Positions 37,175 to 45,536 of a stretch of DNA of 64,000 nt are shown one piece after another. The DNA is from Burkholderia sp. WAC0059 (GTDB taxonomy: Bacteria > Pseudomonadota > Gammaproteobacteria > Burkholderiales > Burkholderiaceae), in the NCBI RefSeq assembly GCF_002870125.1, contig NZ_PNEO01000001.1, positions 62,001 through 126,000 on the forward strand, given 5' to 3'. The notes beneath the pieces were generated by a model that was not told where the DNA came from, did no database searches, and saw nothing but the letters and a program-made list of their open reading frames with translations. How positions within the stretch are numbered: position 1 is the stretch's first letter; every line of letters starts with the position of its first letter. The position numbers were made by a program, and so were the translations under genes.

Positions 37175-37262
37175 TGGGAGTCCATTGCGAAATGCCGGCG
37201 ACGGCCGGTGAGTGGGCTCATTCTAGGAAGCGACTATGACGGTTCGGTGAATGTGTCTCGAC

Positions 37263-37278
37263 ATCTAGACGACTAGAT
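37263..37278. promoter_or_regulatory. PhnF-like operator upstream of phnC
   Basis: A perfect inverted repeat ATCTAG-ACGA-CTAGAT. On the minus strand it contains CGTCTAGA, the same octamer as in the phnG/phnF palindrome 12 kb away. It lies in an AT-rich patch (37255-37290) within the otherwise GC-rich phnC upstream region. A second short repeat CGTGAC-N10-GTCACG is at 37325-37346, closer to the peptidase gene. Confidence 0.55.
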
Positions 37279-37428
37279 ATCTAAACTCTCCGTATGCGAG
37301 GCCGCGGCCCGGTTGTGACGGCGCCGTGACATCGGCCACTGTCACGCGAAATGACCGCTGGGGCGGCTATATTGGAAGACGTCTACCGTGCTGTCCCCGA
37401 TAACCCGTCCGCGCAAGCCGGTGCAGCC

Positions 37429-38484
37429 ATGCAGGCCTTGAGTTTTCTTCCCGACAGCTTTGCGGAGTACGAGGCGCTGAAAATACTGCTCGACGACGGT
37501 GGCCGCTGGTTCGATGTGCGCAGTCTCGGCGAGACGTCGGTGCGCGGGCGCACGTTCACGCTCTATGCCGCGGGCGTCGGCTCGCGCGCGCCGGACGCGC
37601 CCGCGATCGGGTTTTTCGGCGGCATACACGGGCTCGAGCGCATCGGCTCGCAGCTCGTGCTCGACTACATGCGCGCGTTGCTCGGCCGGCTCGCGTGGGA
37701 CGAGCTGCTGCTGCGCCAGCTCGAATCGGTGCGGCTCATCTTCATGCCGATCGTCAATCCCGGCGGCATGTGGCAGGCGACGCGCGCCAATCCGCACGGC
37801 GTGGACCTGATGCGCAACGCGCCGCAGGACGCCGACGCGCCCGTGCCGTTTCTCGCGGGCGGGCAGCGCGTCGGCTCGTGGCTGCCCTGGTATCGGGGCC
37901 GGCGCAACGCGCCGATGGAAATCGAGGCGCAGGCGCTTTTGCGCGTCGTCGACGAGGAATTGGCGCGGCGCCCGCTGAGTTTCGCGCTCGACTGCCATTC
38001 CGGCTATGGCTGGCGCGACAGCATCTGGTTTCCGTATGCGCGCACGCGTCAGCTCATGCGTCATCTGCCCGAGATGTATGCGCTCAAGACGATGTTCGAA
38101 GGCGCTCATCCGCATCACGGCTATCGGTTCGAGCCGCAAAGCCACCAGTATCTGTTGCACGGCGACCTCTGGGATTGCGCCTACGATCGCGCGCCCGGGC
38201 AAAACGTTTTCCTGCCGCTGACGCTCGAGCTCGGTTCGTGGCTGTGGATCAAGAAGAACCCGCGACAGATTTTTTCGCGCCAGGGCATCTTCAATCCCGT
38301 GAAGGCGCACCGGACCGCGCGCGTGCTGCGCCGGCACGCGAACCTGTTCGAGTTTCTCGCGCGCGCGGCGTTTTCGGCGGCGCGCTGGCTGCCGCAGGGC
38401 GGTCAGCGTCAGCAGTTGATGCAGCGCGCGATCGGCTATTGGTACGGCCGGCCCGGCGGCTGGGGCGTTCGGGAGGCGCCATGA
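37429..38484 (+). CDS. M14 family metallocarboxypeptidase-like protein
   Basis: 351 residues. The zinc ligands are recognisable: His67 and Glu70 in GGIHGLERIG, His190 in ALDCHSGYGW; the catalytic Glu is probably Glu267 in LTLELGSWLW. NPGGMWQATRANPHGVDLMRN matches the substrate-binding Asn-Arg region of M14 enzymes. No signal peptide, so probably cytoplasmic. The natural substrate is not known. ATG 37429 was chosen because it begins the conserved segment; ATG 37351 in frame would add 26 residues. It overlaps the next gene (ATGA at 38481), and is divergent from phnC. Confidence 0.85.
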   Translation: MQALSFLPDSFAEYEALKILLDDGGRWFDVRSLGETSVRGRTFTLYAAGVGSRAPDAPAIGFFGGIHGLERIGSQLVLDYMRALLGRLAWDELLLRQLESVRLIFMPIVNPGGMWQATRANPHGVDLMRNAPQDADAPVPFLAGGQRVGSWLPWYRGRRNAPMEIEAQALLRVVDEELARRPLSFALDCHSGYGWRDSIWFPYARTRQLMRHLPEMYALKTMFEGAHPHHGYRFEPQSHQYLLHGDLWDCAYDRAPGQNVFLPLTLELGSWLWIKKNPRQIFSRQGIFNPVKAHRTARVLRRHANLFEFLARAAFSAARWLPQGGQRQQLMQRAIGYWYGRPGGWGVREAP

Positions 38485-39254
38485 GCACCTGGATTCTGTT
38501 GCGCGGCCTGACGCGCGAAACGCGGCACTGGGGGAATTTTCCGGCGCTGCTCGCGCAGTCGGTCGGTCAAGGCTCGCCGGTGTTGCCCGTCGATTTGCCC
38601 GGCAACGGCGTTTATGCGCCGCTGCGCTCGCCCGCCGACGTGGCCGCGCTGGTCGGCTTCGTGCGCCTTGCCGTGCGGCGGTGCGGTGCGCACGGCCCGT
38701 ATCGGCTGCTGGCGATGTCGCTAGGCGGCATGGTCGCCGCCGGGTGGGCGCTGCGTTATCCGGACGAGGTCGAGTGCCTCGCGCTCGTGAACACGAGCAT
38801 GCGGCCGTACGGCGGCGTCCACGAAAGACTGCGCGTGCGTGCGTGGCTCGCCGTGGCGCGCATCGCGTCCGGCTGGCAGGCCGCCGAAGCCGTGGAAAGA
38901 CGCGTGCATGCGCTCACCTGCAACCGGCGCGACACGGTGGCCGCCGATCTTTCCGCCTGGTGCGCCGTGCGCGCGAGCGCGCCCGTCAGCCGAAGCAACG
39001 CATGGCGCCAGCTCTGGGCGGCGGCGCGGTTCGCCGCGTCCGGCGTGCCGCGCTGTCCGGTACTGGTGCTGTCTTCGCAGCACGACCGGCTCGTGCATCC
39101 GGCCTGCTCGGCGCGTCTCGCCGAGGCATGGCAGGCTACGCACCTCGTCCATCCGTGGGCTGGGCACGATCTGCCCCACGACGATCCTCAATGGATCTGC
39201 TCCGTGTTGCAGGCATGGTCGCTGGCGCGGATGCCGGTGAAGGCATCCGCCTGA
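38481..39254 (+). CDS. Alpha/beta hydrolase
   Basis: 257 residues. The strand-turn start WILLRGLTRETRHWGNFPALL, the oxyanion region, and the nucleophile elbow AMSLGGMVAAGWALRYPDEV (Ser near residue 76) are clear. The acid and base appear as SSQHDRLVHPACS (Asp) and WAGHDLPHDDPQW (His). Its stop-codon-coupled position after the M14 peptidase suggests joint action on one compound. No substrate can be named. Next gene on the same strand is the CDF transporter 202 bp on. Confidence 0.87.
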   Translation: MSTWILLRGLTRETRHWGNFPALLAQSVGQGSPVLPVDLPGNGVYAPLRSPADVAALVGFVRLAVRRCGAHGPYRLLAMSLGGMVAAGWALRYPDEVECLALVNTSMRPYGGVHERLRVRAWLAVARIASGWQAAEAVERRVHALTCNRRDTVAADLSAWCAVRASAPVSRSNAWRQLWAAARFAASGVPRCPVLVLSSQHDRLVHPACSARLAEAWQATHLVHPWAGHDLPHDDPQWICSVLQAWSLARMPVKASA

Positions 39255-39456
39255 GCGGGCAGGCGAGGCGTCGGGCGGAGGGCAACCATCCGCCGTTCAC
39301 CGAAGCATTTGGCCGATAATAGGGCACATTGATTTCGCCCTGGCCGATCACGATGACCCCATGCTTTTTTCCGGCGCCGCCGGGACTGCGCTTCCCCGCG
39401 CAACCGTTCTTGCGCGCCGCCGCGTCGATGCCGCGGTCGGCCCGTGCCGAGGTCGC

Positions 39457-40362
39457 ATGAGCGCGGAATCTCCGAAAGCGATTCTGTATGCGCTCGCCGC
39501 GAACGTCGGCATCGCGCTTTGCAAGTTCGCCGCTGCCGCGTTTACGGGCTCGGGCTCGATGTTCGCCGAAGCGATCCATTCGACCGCCGATTGCGGCAAC
39601 CAGTTGCTGCTGCTGTTCGGCCTGCGCGAGGCAAACCGCCCGGTCAGCGTGCTGCACCCGATGGGGACGGGACGCGAGATCAATTTCTATTCGCTGCTCG
39701 TCGCGCTCATGCTGTTTTTCGCGGGCGGCGCGTTCTCCGTGTACGAGGGCGTGCACCGGCTGATCGCGCGCGAGCCGCTCCAGCACGTCTACGTGGCGCT
39801 GGGCGTGCTCGGCGTGTCGGTGGTGCTCGAAACGCTGTCGCTCATGGGCGCGCTGCGCGTGATCCGCAGCGAGCATCCGGGCAAATCGCTATGGCGCTGG
39901 TTTCGCGAAACGCGCGAATCGGATCTGCTCGTCGTCGCGGGCGAGGACATCGCCGCGCTCGCGGGTCTGGCGATCGCCTTCGTCGCGGTGCTGCTGACGG
40001 TGACGACCGGCTACTCCTTTTTCGACGCCTGCGGTTCGATCGGAATCGGCATCCTGCTGATGGTGATCGCGGGCCTCGTGGCGCGCGAGGTGAAGTCGAT
40101 GATCGCCGGCGAATCGGCGAGCCCCGAAGTGCGGCGGGACATCGAGGCGTTTCTGCGCGCGCGCGCCGAGATTCGCGGCGTCATCAATCTCATCACGCTG
40201 CAGTGGGGCAAGGACGTGATGGTGGCCGTGCAGGCCGAGATGATCGACTATCCGCAGAGCCGCGCGCTCGTCGACGCGATCAACCGCATCGAGGCCGACC
40301 TGCAGGCCGCGTTTCCGCAGGTCCGCTGGGTGTTCTTCGAGCCGGACTTCATCGAGCGCTGA
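39457..40362 (+). CDS. Cation diffusion facilitator (CDF) family transporter
   Basis: 301 residues. Four to six spans. FTGSGSMFAEAIHSTADCGNQ carries the HxxxD (HSTAD) metal site in span 2, and SFFDACGSIGIGILLMVIAGLVAREVKSMIAGE holds span 5 with Asp and the start of the cytoplasmic domain (seen in pieces). Expected to export a divalent metal such as Zn2+ or Mn2+ by proton exchange; the HxxxD rather than DxxxD site points to the Zn/Cd-type group but is not decisive. GAGG lies 5 bp upstream of ATG 39457. Confidence 0.9.
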   Translation: MSAESPKAILYALAANVGIALCKFAAAAFTGSGSMFAEAIHSTADCGNQLLLLFGLREANRPVSVLHPMGTGREINFYSLLVALMLFFAGGAFSVYEGVHRLIAREPLQHVYVALGVLGVSVVLETLSLMGALRVIRSEHPGKSLWRWFRETRESDLLVVAGEDIAALAGLAIAFVAVLLTVTTGYSFFDACGSIGIGILLMVIAGLVAREVKSMIAGESASPEVRRDIEAFLRARAEIRGVINLITLQWGKDVMVAVQAEMIDYPQSRALVDAINRIEADLQAAFPQVRWVFFEPDFIER

Positions 40363-40403
40363 CGCAGCGCCGTTCGCGCCGTGCCGGCGCGGACGGTCGG
40401 TAC

Positions 40404-40490
40404 TTACGCCTGCGATACGCCGCGAAACGGCGTCCAGACCGGCGTCGAGCTGTCCCAGTTGTCGAGTTCCGAGGGGATGGCGGGGGTCAT
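40404..40490 (-). CDS. Candidate 28-residue small protein
   Basis: ATG 40490 is preceded by a perfect AAGGAG at a spacing of 6 bp, the best ribosome binding site in the neighbourhood. The product starts MTPAIPSELDNWDSS and ends in WTPFRGVSQA. It has two Trp, three Pro, and no hydrophobic span. It is unlike random high-GC translation here (few Arg/Ala). It stands alone, convergent with the CDF gene 41 bp away, with 591 bp of non-coding DNA upstream. I do not recognise a family; a leader peptide is unlikely because nothing lies downstream on this strand. Existence is inferred from the start signal only. Confidence 0.45.
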   Translation of the reverse strand: MTPAIPSELDNWDSSTPVWTPFRGVSQA

Positions 40491-41081
40491 GTCGTGCTCC
40501 TTGCAATAGATCCTGACAAGTGATGCTGGCAATGGACAGTCGTGACTGTAGACGCCGCCGCGACGCCGATAAATCGCCGACCCGCGAAAAGAATTGTCGA
40601 ATTTCCGGAACAATCCGGAACGGCGCGCCGGGCCATATCAGCAAGGGCGATTTGCTTTGCGCAATCCGTTCGTAGACCGCATTCGCCGGTGTTTCTATCA
40701 TCGGCTGCGCCCCACACGGAGCGGGCGAGCGCGTCATGTCTTCTTCATCCGGGCATGAGCCTGGCGCATCGACGGCGCCGCCGGTCTGCCGGGCGCGGAT
40801 ATCGTCGTCATGCTCTGCTATGCGCCGCGTTCGCGGCGGACTCTTTCCGGGATTTTTCCGGGTCTGCCGGTGTCGATGATCGCCGGCGGCAGCCCGCGGC
40901 CGGTCGTTGCGATGTGCTGTGCTCGCCGGTAGAAATCCCGCGCGCGCCTGCAGACCGGCACGCTGCGTTCGTTGTATCTTGCCGGGATTCGCCGTATATC
41001 GATCGTGTGTGGTGCCGACCGGCGCGCGGCCTCGGGCCTGCGCGCGGCGTTACCGGAATTTGAACCAATCGGGAGTCGGGT
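40491..41081. other. Intergenic region between the small ORF and the DszC-like gene
   Basis: 591 bp with no supported gene. AATTTCCGGAACAATCCGGAAC (40601-40621, read as two parts) contains two copies of TCCGGAA 11 bp apart, one of them in the palindrome TTCCGGAA. Promoters for both flanking genes must lie here. Long frames on either strand are Arg-rich and lack start signals. Confidence 0.45.
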
Positions 41082-42278
41082 ATGAACGATCCTCGCGGAC
41101 CTGCCGAGGCACGCGCGCAGGACGGGCAGGAACTGGGAGCGCGCCTCGCCGGACTGGTCGCGGCGTTGCGCGAAAGCGCCGCCAGGCGCGACCGCGCGGG
41201 CGGCCACGCGGCGCACGAAAAGAAGCTGATCGCCGACGCCGGACTGCTCACGCTTTCCGTGCCGCGCGAATACGGCGGCGCGGGCGCGAACTGGTCGGAG
41301 CTGTTCGGCGTCGTTCGCGCGCTGGCCCGCGCGGACGGCGCGCTCGGGCATTTGCTCGGCTTTCAGTATTTGCAGATCGCAAGCGTCGATCTGTGGGGCG
41401 ACGCGGCGCAGCGCGCGCGTTATCTGCGCGGCACGGTCGATGGCGGCTGGTGGTGGGGCAATGCCGTCAATCCGCTCGATACGCGTCTCGTCGCGCATGC
41501 GACGCCCGACGGCGGGCTGCGTCTCGACGGGCGCAAGGGCTTTTGCTCCGGCACGTTCGGCTCGCAGATGATGACGATCAGTGCCCACGACGAGGCCAGC
41601 GGCGAGCCGGTGTTCGCCGTGGTGCCGACCGCGCGCGCGGGCATTACCGTGCACGACGACTGGGACCCGATCGGCCAGCGGCAGACCGACAGCGGCACCG
41701 TCTCGTTCGACGGCGTGACGGTACGCCCGGACGAGGTGCTGCATCGGCCCGAGCATCCGCGCACGACGCTGCGCACGCTCGTCGCGCAGCTCGTGCTCGT
41801 CAACCTGTTCGTCGGCCTCGCCGAGGGCGCGCTCGAAGAGGCGCGCGCGTGGGTGGTCGAGCATGGGCGGCCCTGGGTGAACTCGGGCATCGAGCGCGCG
41901 ACGGACGATCCCTACATGCTGCAGCGCTTCGGCGAAATGCGGGTGAAGGCGCTCAGCGCGTCGGCGCTGGCCGGTCGCGCCGTATCGATGCTCGAGAACG
42001 CATGGGGCGAGGGCGAGCGCCTTTCGGCATCGGCGCGCGCCGAAGTCGCGCTGGCGGTGTCGGAGGCGAAGATCGTGGCGCATCGCGCCGCGCTCGATCT
42101 CGGTGAGCAGTTGTTCGATGCCTGCGGCGCGCGGGCGACGGCCGCCGCGCTGGCGCTGGACCGCTTCTGGCGCAATGCCCGGGTCCATACACTGCACGAT
42201 TCGCTCGACTATCGCGTGCGCGCCGTGGGCCGTTATGCGCTGACCGGGGACCTGCCGGAGCCGACGCTGTACACTTGA
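41082..42278 (+). CDS. Acyl-CoA dehydrogenase-fold flavin monooxygenase (DszC/SfnB-like)
   Basis: 398 residues. Acyl-CoA dehydrogenase fold: LSVPREYGGAGANWSELFGV (~60), GFCSGTFGSQMMTISA (~150), DWDPIGQRQTDSGTVSFDGVTV (~187). The C-terminus RNARVHTLHDSLDYRVRAVGRYALTG is typical of DszC and SfnB-type FMNH2-dependent monooxygenases rather than true dehydrogenases; the general-base Glu of acyl-CoA dehydrogenases is not evident. Such enzymes often serve organosulfur use under sulfate limitation. No flavin reductase or sulfonate transporter is adjacent, so the substrate is open. GGGAG lies 6 bp before the ATG. It is followed closely by mntH (46 bp). Confidence 0.85.
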   Translation: MNDPRGPAEARAQDGQELGARLAGLVAALRESAARRDRAGGHAAHEKKLIADAGLLTLSVPREYGGAGANWSELFGVVRALARADGALGHLLGFQYLQIASVDLWGDAAQRARYLRGTVDGGWWWGNAVNPLDTRLVAHATPDGGLRLDGRKGFCSGTFGSQMMTISAHDEASGEPVFAVVPTARAGITVHDDWDPIGQRQTDSGTVSFDGVTVRPDEVLHRPEHPRTTLRTLVAQLVLVNLFVGLAEGALEEARAWVVEHGRPWVNSGIERATDDPYMLQRFGEMRVKALSASALAGRAVSMLENAWGEGERLSASARAEVALAVSEAKIVAHRAALDLGEQLFDACGARATAAALALDRFWRNARVHTLHDSLDYRVRAVGRYALTGDLPEPTLYT

Positions 42279-42324
42279 GGGGCCAGATTGCGGCCGCCGC
42301 CGCGTCACTCTCGAGGATCATCCG

Positions 42325-43650
42325 TTGGAGTTCAGATTACCGACCACGGCCACGGCGCCGTTTTGCCCCTCGGAAGTGCAGGGCAGCGTCGAGGTCTCGA
42401 CGCACGCGCCGCTCTGGAAGCGGATCCTGCAGTTCGCGGGTCCCGGACTGCTCATCTCCATCGGCTACATGGACCCGGGCAACTGGGCCACCGACATCGA
42501 GGCCGGCTCGCGCTACGGCTACAGCCTGCTGTTCGTCGTGGTGCTCTCGAGCCTCGCGGCCATCGTGCTGCAATGCCTGAGCATGAGGCTCGGCCTCGTC
42601 ACCGGCCAGGACCTGGCCCAGTTATCGCGCACCCGTTACGTGCGCCCCGTCGCGATCGTCCAGTGGCTGCTCGCCGAAGTGTCGATCATCGCGTGCGATC
42701 TCGCGGAAGTGCTCGGCGGTGCGCTCGCGTTCCATCTGCTGCTGCACTGCTCGCTGCTCGTCGGCGTGGTGCTGACCGCCTTCGACACGCTCATCGTCCT
42801 CGGCCTGAAGGGCAAGAAATTCCGCACGCTCGAAGCGATCATGCTGGGGCTGATCGCGACCGTCGGGGTCGGCTATCTCGTCGAGCTGGTCCTCGTGAAG
42901 CCGCACTGGCCCGCGGTCTTCCTCGGCGCCATCCCGTCGTGGCAGGCCATTTCGTCGAGCGAGCCGCTTTATCTCGCGATCGGCATTCTCGGTGCGACCG
43001 TGATGCCCCACAACCTCTATCTGCACTCGTCGATCGTGCAGACCCGTGCGGTAAAGCGCGATCCCGCGAGCATCGGCATGGCCATCCGCATGTCGCGCAT
43101 CGACACGATCGCCTCGCTCGTCGTCGCGCTGCTCATCAACGCGGCGATCCTGATTCTCGCCGGCGCGGCGTTTCACGCGACGGGGCACAACCAGGTCACG
43201 GAGATCGAGGATGCCTACCGGCTGCTCGCGCCGATCGTCGGCACGGGCGCGGCGGCCGTGCTGTTCGCCGTCGCGCTGTTCGCCTCGGGCCAGAGCTCGA
43301 CTTTCACGGGCACGGTGGCGGGCCAGGTCATCATGGAAGGCTTCCTGCAGATGAAGATTCCGTGCTGGCAGCGCCGGCTCATCACGCGCACGCTCGCGCT
43401 GATCCCGGCCCTGACGGGCGTGGCGCTGCTTGGCAACGGCGCGGTGGGCACGATGCTCGTCGCGAGCCAGGTCGTGCTGAGCCTGCAACTGCCGTTCGCG
43501 CTCTGGCCGCTGATCCGCATGACCAACGATCGCGCACTGATGGGCGCGTTCGCCAACCGGTTCCCGACGCGGCTGCTCGCCTGGCTGCTTTTCGTCGTGA
43601 TCACGGTCGCGAACCTGTGGCTGGCCTGGCAGACGTTTACCGGAAACTGA
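42325..43650 (+). CDS. mntH: Nramp family divalent metal (Mn2+/Fe2+) transporter
   Basis: 441 residues, about 11 spans. The two metal-site motifs are intact: DPGNWATDIEAGSRYGYSLL (span 1) and MPHNLYLHSSIVQTR (span 6). IACDLAEVLGGALA and the GQSSTFTGTVAGQVIMEGFL transport signature are present. Proton-coupled uptake across the inner membrane. The start is TTG 42325, supported by GAGGA 7 bp upstream; no ATG or GTG fits the family N-terminus. No MntR-type site was recognised. It probably shares a transcript with the DszC-like gene upstream. Confidence 0.95.
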   Translation: MEFRLPTTATAPFCPSEVQGSVEVSTHAPLWKRILQFAGPGLLISIGYMDPGNWATDIEAGSRYGYSLLFVVVLSSLAAIVLQCLSMRLGLVTGQDLAQLSRTRYVRPVAIVQWLLAEVSIIACDLAEVLGGALAFHLLLHCSLLVGVVLTAFDTLIVLGLKGKKFRTLEAIMLGLIATVGVGYLVELVLVKPHWPAVFLGAIPSWQAISSSEPLYLAIGILGATVMPHNLYLHSSIVQTRAVKRDPASIGMAIRMSRIDTIASLVVALLINAAILILAGAAFHATGHNQVTEIEDAYRLLAPIVGTGAAAVLFAVALFASGQSSTFTGTVAGQVIMEGFLQMKIPCWQRRLITRTLALIPALTGVALLGNGAVGTMLVASQVVLSLQLPFALWPLIRMTNDRALMGAFANRFPTRLLAWLLFVVITVANLWLAWQTFTGN

Positions 43651-43686
43651 GCGGAAACTGAGAAATCGGTCGGCCATACGGCACAA

Positions 43687-43718
43687 CGCCGCGGACCGGA
43701 TGGTCCCGGTCCGCGGCG
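43687..43718. terminator. Strong hairpin between convergent mntH and flhC
   Basis: A perfect 13-bp stem CGCCGCGGACCGG / CCGGTCCGCGGCG with a 6-base loop. No T tract on either strand, so it may block read-through or protect 3' ends rather than act as a classical terminator. Confidence 0.55.
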
Positions 43719-43771
43719 TCGAATGGAAGTCCCGAGGGGAAGAAGGTTCCGAAAAGGCTCGCCCGAAAAGA

Positions 43772-44365
43772 TCAGGCGGCTTCGGCGATCCCGTCCGCGG
43801 CCGGATCGGCCGCGCGGTTGACGTCGGCGTCGCGCCGCGCGGCGGCGGCCTTCTTCGTCTTGCCGGCTCGCGAGGGCGGCTGGCAGGCGCCGCACACGAC
43901 GTTGTGCTGCAGGTCGTGGCGATGGGCGACGAACTTGCCGCCGCAACGGCAGCAGGGCGTGAGCTGGAGGATGTCGGCCTCGAAGAAACGCACGAGCGTC
44001 CAGGCGCGCGTCAGGTCAAGGACGGGTTCGGTGCCGGCGTGGCGGCAGTGCTCGAGATAGAGCCGGAATCCCTTCGTCAGCGCGTCGAGATGCGAGCAGC
44101 GCGCCTCGTTCTTCAGGAACAGATAAGTGTTGTAAAACAGCGACGCGTGGATGTTCGCGAGCCACGTCATGTACCAGTCCGCCGAGAACGGCAGCATGCC
44201 CTTGGGCGGCGATACGCCCTTGATCTCGCGGTACAGGCGGATCATCCGGTCGCGCGAGAGGGTCAGCTCGCTTTCGAGCACCTGCATGCGCGCGCCCAGC
44301 TCGATCAACGCGATGGCGCGGAATACTTCCTGGGCGTCTTCGGTCAGGCTGCGCTTCGTCGACAT
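43772..44365 (-). CDS. flhC: Flagellar transcriptional activator FlhC
   Basis: 197 residues. Forms the FlhD4C2 master activator of flagellar class II genes. EDAQEVFRAIALIELGARMQVLESE (start), IRLYREIKGVSPPKGMLPFSADWYMTW, and the zinc-binding Cys cluster CCRCGGKF...CGACQPP (~137-160) are all seen. The C-terminal tail (~35 residues, Lys/Ala/Asp-rich) is longer than in enterics, as in Burkholderia. ATG 44365 matches the family; an in-frame ATG at 44386 is possible. 17 bp after flhD. Confidence 0.96.
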   Translation of the reverse strand: MSTKRSLTEDAQEVFRAIALIELGARMQVLESELTLSRDRMIRLYREIKGVSPPKGMLPFSADWYMTWLANIHASLFYNTYLFLKNEARCSHLDALTKGFRLYLEHCRHAGTEPVLDLTRAWTLVRFFEADILQLTPCCRCGGKFVAHRHDLQHNVVCGACQPPSRAGKTKKAAAARRDADVNRAADPAADGIAEAA

Positions 44366-44382
44366 GACGGCCGATTCCCTTG

Positions 44383-44703
44383 TCATGCGAACTGCTCGGC
44401 AGGTTGACCCGCGAGCAGGATGGCCGCATGGGTCGAGCCCACGTCGGTGTGCCGCGTGGTCTGCGTGAGCGCCGACAGCATGGTGTGGTCGTTGAAGCGG
44501 AACAGGCACAGAAGCTGGTCGGACGACGCCAGCTTGACGATCTGCGCGAGCGACAGCCCGGCCAGCAGATCGGCCAGTTCGGCCGACAGGCCTAGCCGGA
44601 ACATGCCAACGGCCTTGTCCTCACGCAGCATGCGCTGCGCGAGCATGATGTACGACAGATTGATTTCGCGGATTGACTCCAGCGTCTCGCTGCTACGGTC
44701 CAT
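44383..44703 (-). CDS. flhD: Flagellar transcriptional activator FlhD
   Basis: 106 residues. ESIREINLSYIMLAQRMLREDKAVGMFRLGLS covers the N-terminal helices (seen in pieces), followed by LADLLAGLSLAQIVKLASSDQLLCLFRF, the family core, including the Cys of the FlhD dimer region. It precedes flhC in a two-gene operon. Its 5' region is long and AT-rich. Confidence 0.97.
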   Translation of the reverse strand: MDRSSETLESIREINLSYIMLAQRMLREDKAVGMFRLGLSAELADLLAGLSLAQIVKLASSDQLLCLFRFNDHTMLSALTQTTRHTDVGSTHAAILLAGQPAEQFA

Positions 44704-45374
44704 TTCCCAGTTTCCCGAAGCCCCGAATTAACCGCCGGCATTAGTTGCCGTTATGACTTTGTCATGTATCGGGTGTTTTTGCCGTTGCTGACCAGACCCC
44801 GATCATTTGATACAAGGTGTTACAACTCGTAACACCTTGAGGCAAATTGTATGAGGACTTATCCCGGAAAGCAATCCCTTTTCAAAAACAGGTCAATAAA
44901 AAAACTTCCGAATTTCGGTAACTTTTTCATCTAATTGTCTTGAACGTCAAGATTGCGTCGACGCTCGCCGTCCAGGCCGACGGCGAGGGCGCCGAGCCCG
45001 TGCCGTATGGCGTTGAGGCGAATCCTGCCCGGTCCGCTTCCCGGTCGGTTTGCCGACGCACAGAGTGTATACAATTAGTTTGTTGAATAAATATTTCAAA
45101 AAAAACAGGTTGGCTAAGTAAGAAGTTCCGCCTGCCTTATTCGCTCTTTAGCCGATAAACTTGTTACAACTTGTCAGATGTTCTTCCTGCTCCGTGCGGC
45201 AGGGGTCGGAACGGCGCGGGCTCCGCCGGGCCCGCGCGCGAAGACGCGCGCTCAGGGCGGGGCGGCGGGCCTGGCGGCGTCGACCACGGTGCGGCCGAAG
45301 CGGCACTGGTAGCGCGCATGCCATCGCCTAAAATATCGAGATGACGAAGGCGAATACATGGCGAGGAGCGTGCC
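44704..45374. promoter_or_regulatory. flhDC upstream region with promoter and 11-bp inverted repeat
   Basis: 671 bp, AT-rich at 44740-45180. On the minus strand TTGCTT (44869-44874), 17 bp, TACAAT (44846-44851) is a good sigma70 promoter for flhD. A perfect inverted repeat CAAGGTGTTAC-AACTC-GTAACACCTTG (44813-44839) covers the predicted start site. A related GTTACAACTTGT is at about 45163-45174, and a TGTATACA palindrome at 45066-45073. No supported gene; frames at 45164-45566 on the minus strand are not convincing. Confidence 0.6.
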
Positions 45375-45536
45375 ATGAGCGAGATGGTGGTGGCCTATTT
45401 GCTGGGACCAGCCGTGATGCTGGTGATCAGCGCCGCGATCTGGGGCGTGTCGAGACATAGCCGCGGCAGGATCGAGGCGCGGCTGACCCGATGGCTCGAC
45501 GAGCATCGCGGGCACTGGATGCATCATCGGCATTGA
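45375..45536 (+). CDS. Small single-span membrane protein
   Basis: 53 residues. MSEMVVAYLLGPAVMLVIS begins a hydrophobic span (~4-25) with a basic, His-rich C-terminal tail (RRIEARLTRWLDE-like charged helix, ending WMHHRH). GAGGAG lies 6 bp before the ATG. Third positions favour G/C as in real genes of this window. No family recognised. Confidence 0.6.
   Translation: MSEMVVAYLLGPAVMLVISAAIWGVSRHSRGRIEARLTRWLDEHRGHWMHHRH

Noticed and set aside
40542..41063. 173-codon plus-strand frame before the DszC-like gene
   Set aside because: Arg/Ala-rich, no start signal, no hydrophobic or domain pattern; overlaps the likely promoter region.
42279..42324. Manganese riboswitch or MntR box ahead of mntH
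   Set aside because: Only 46 bp separate mntH from the upstream gene, with no room for a riboswitch and no palindrome.
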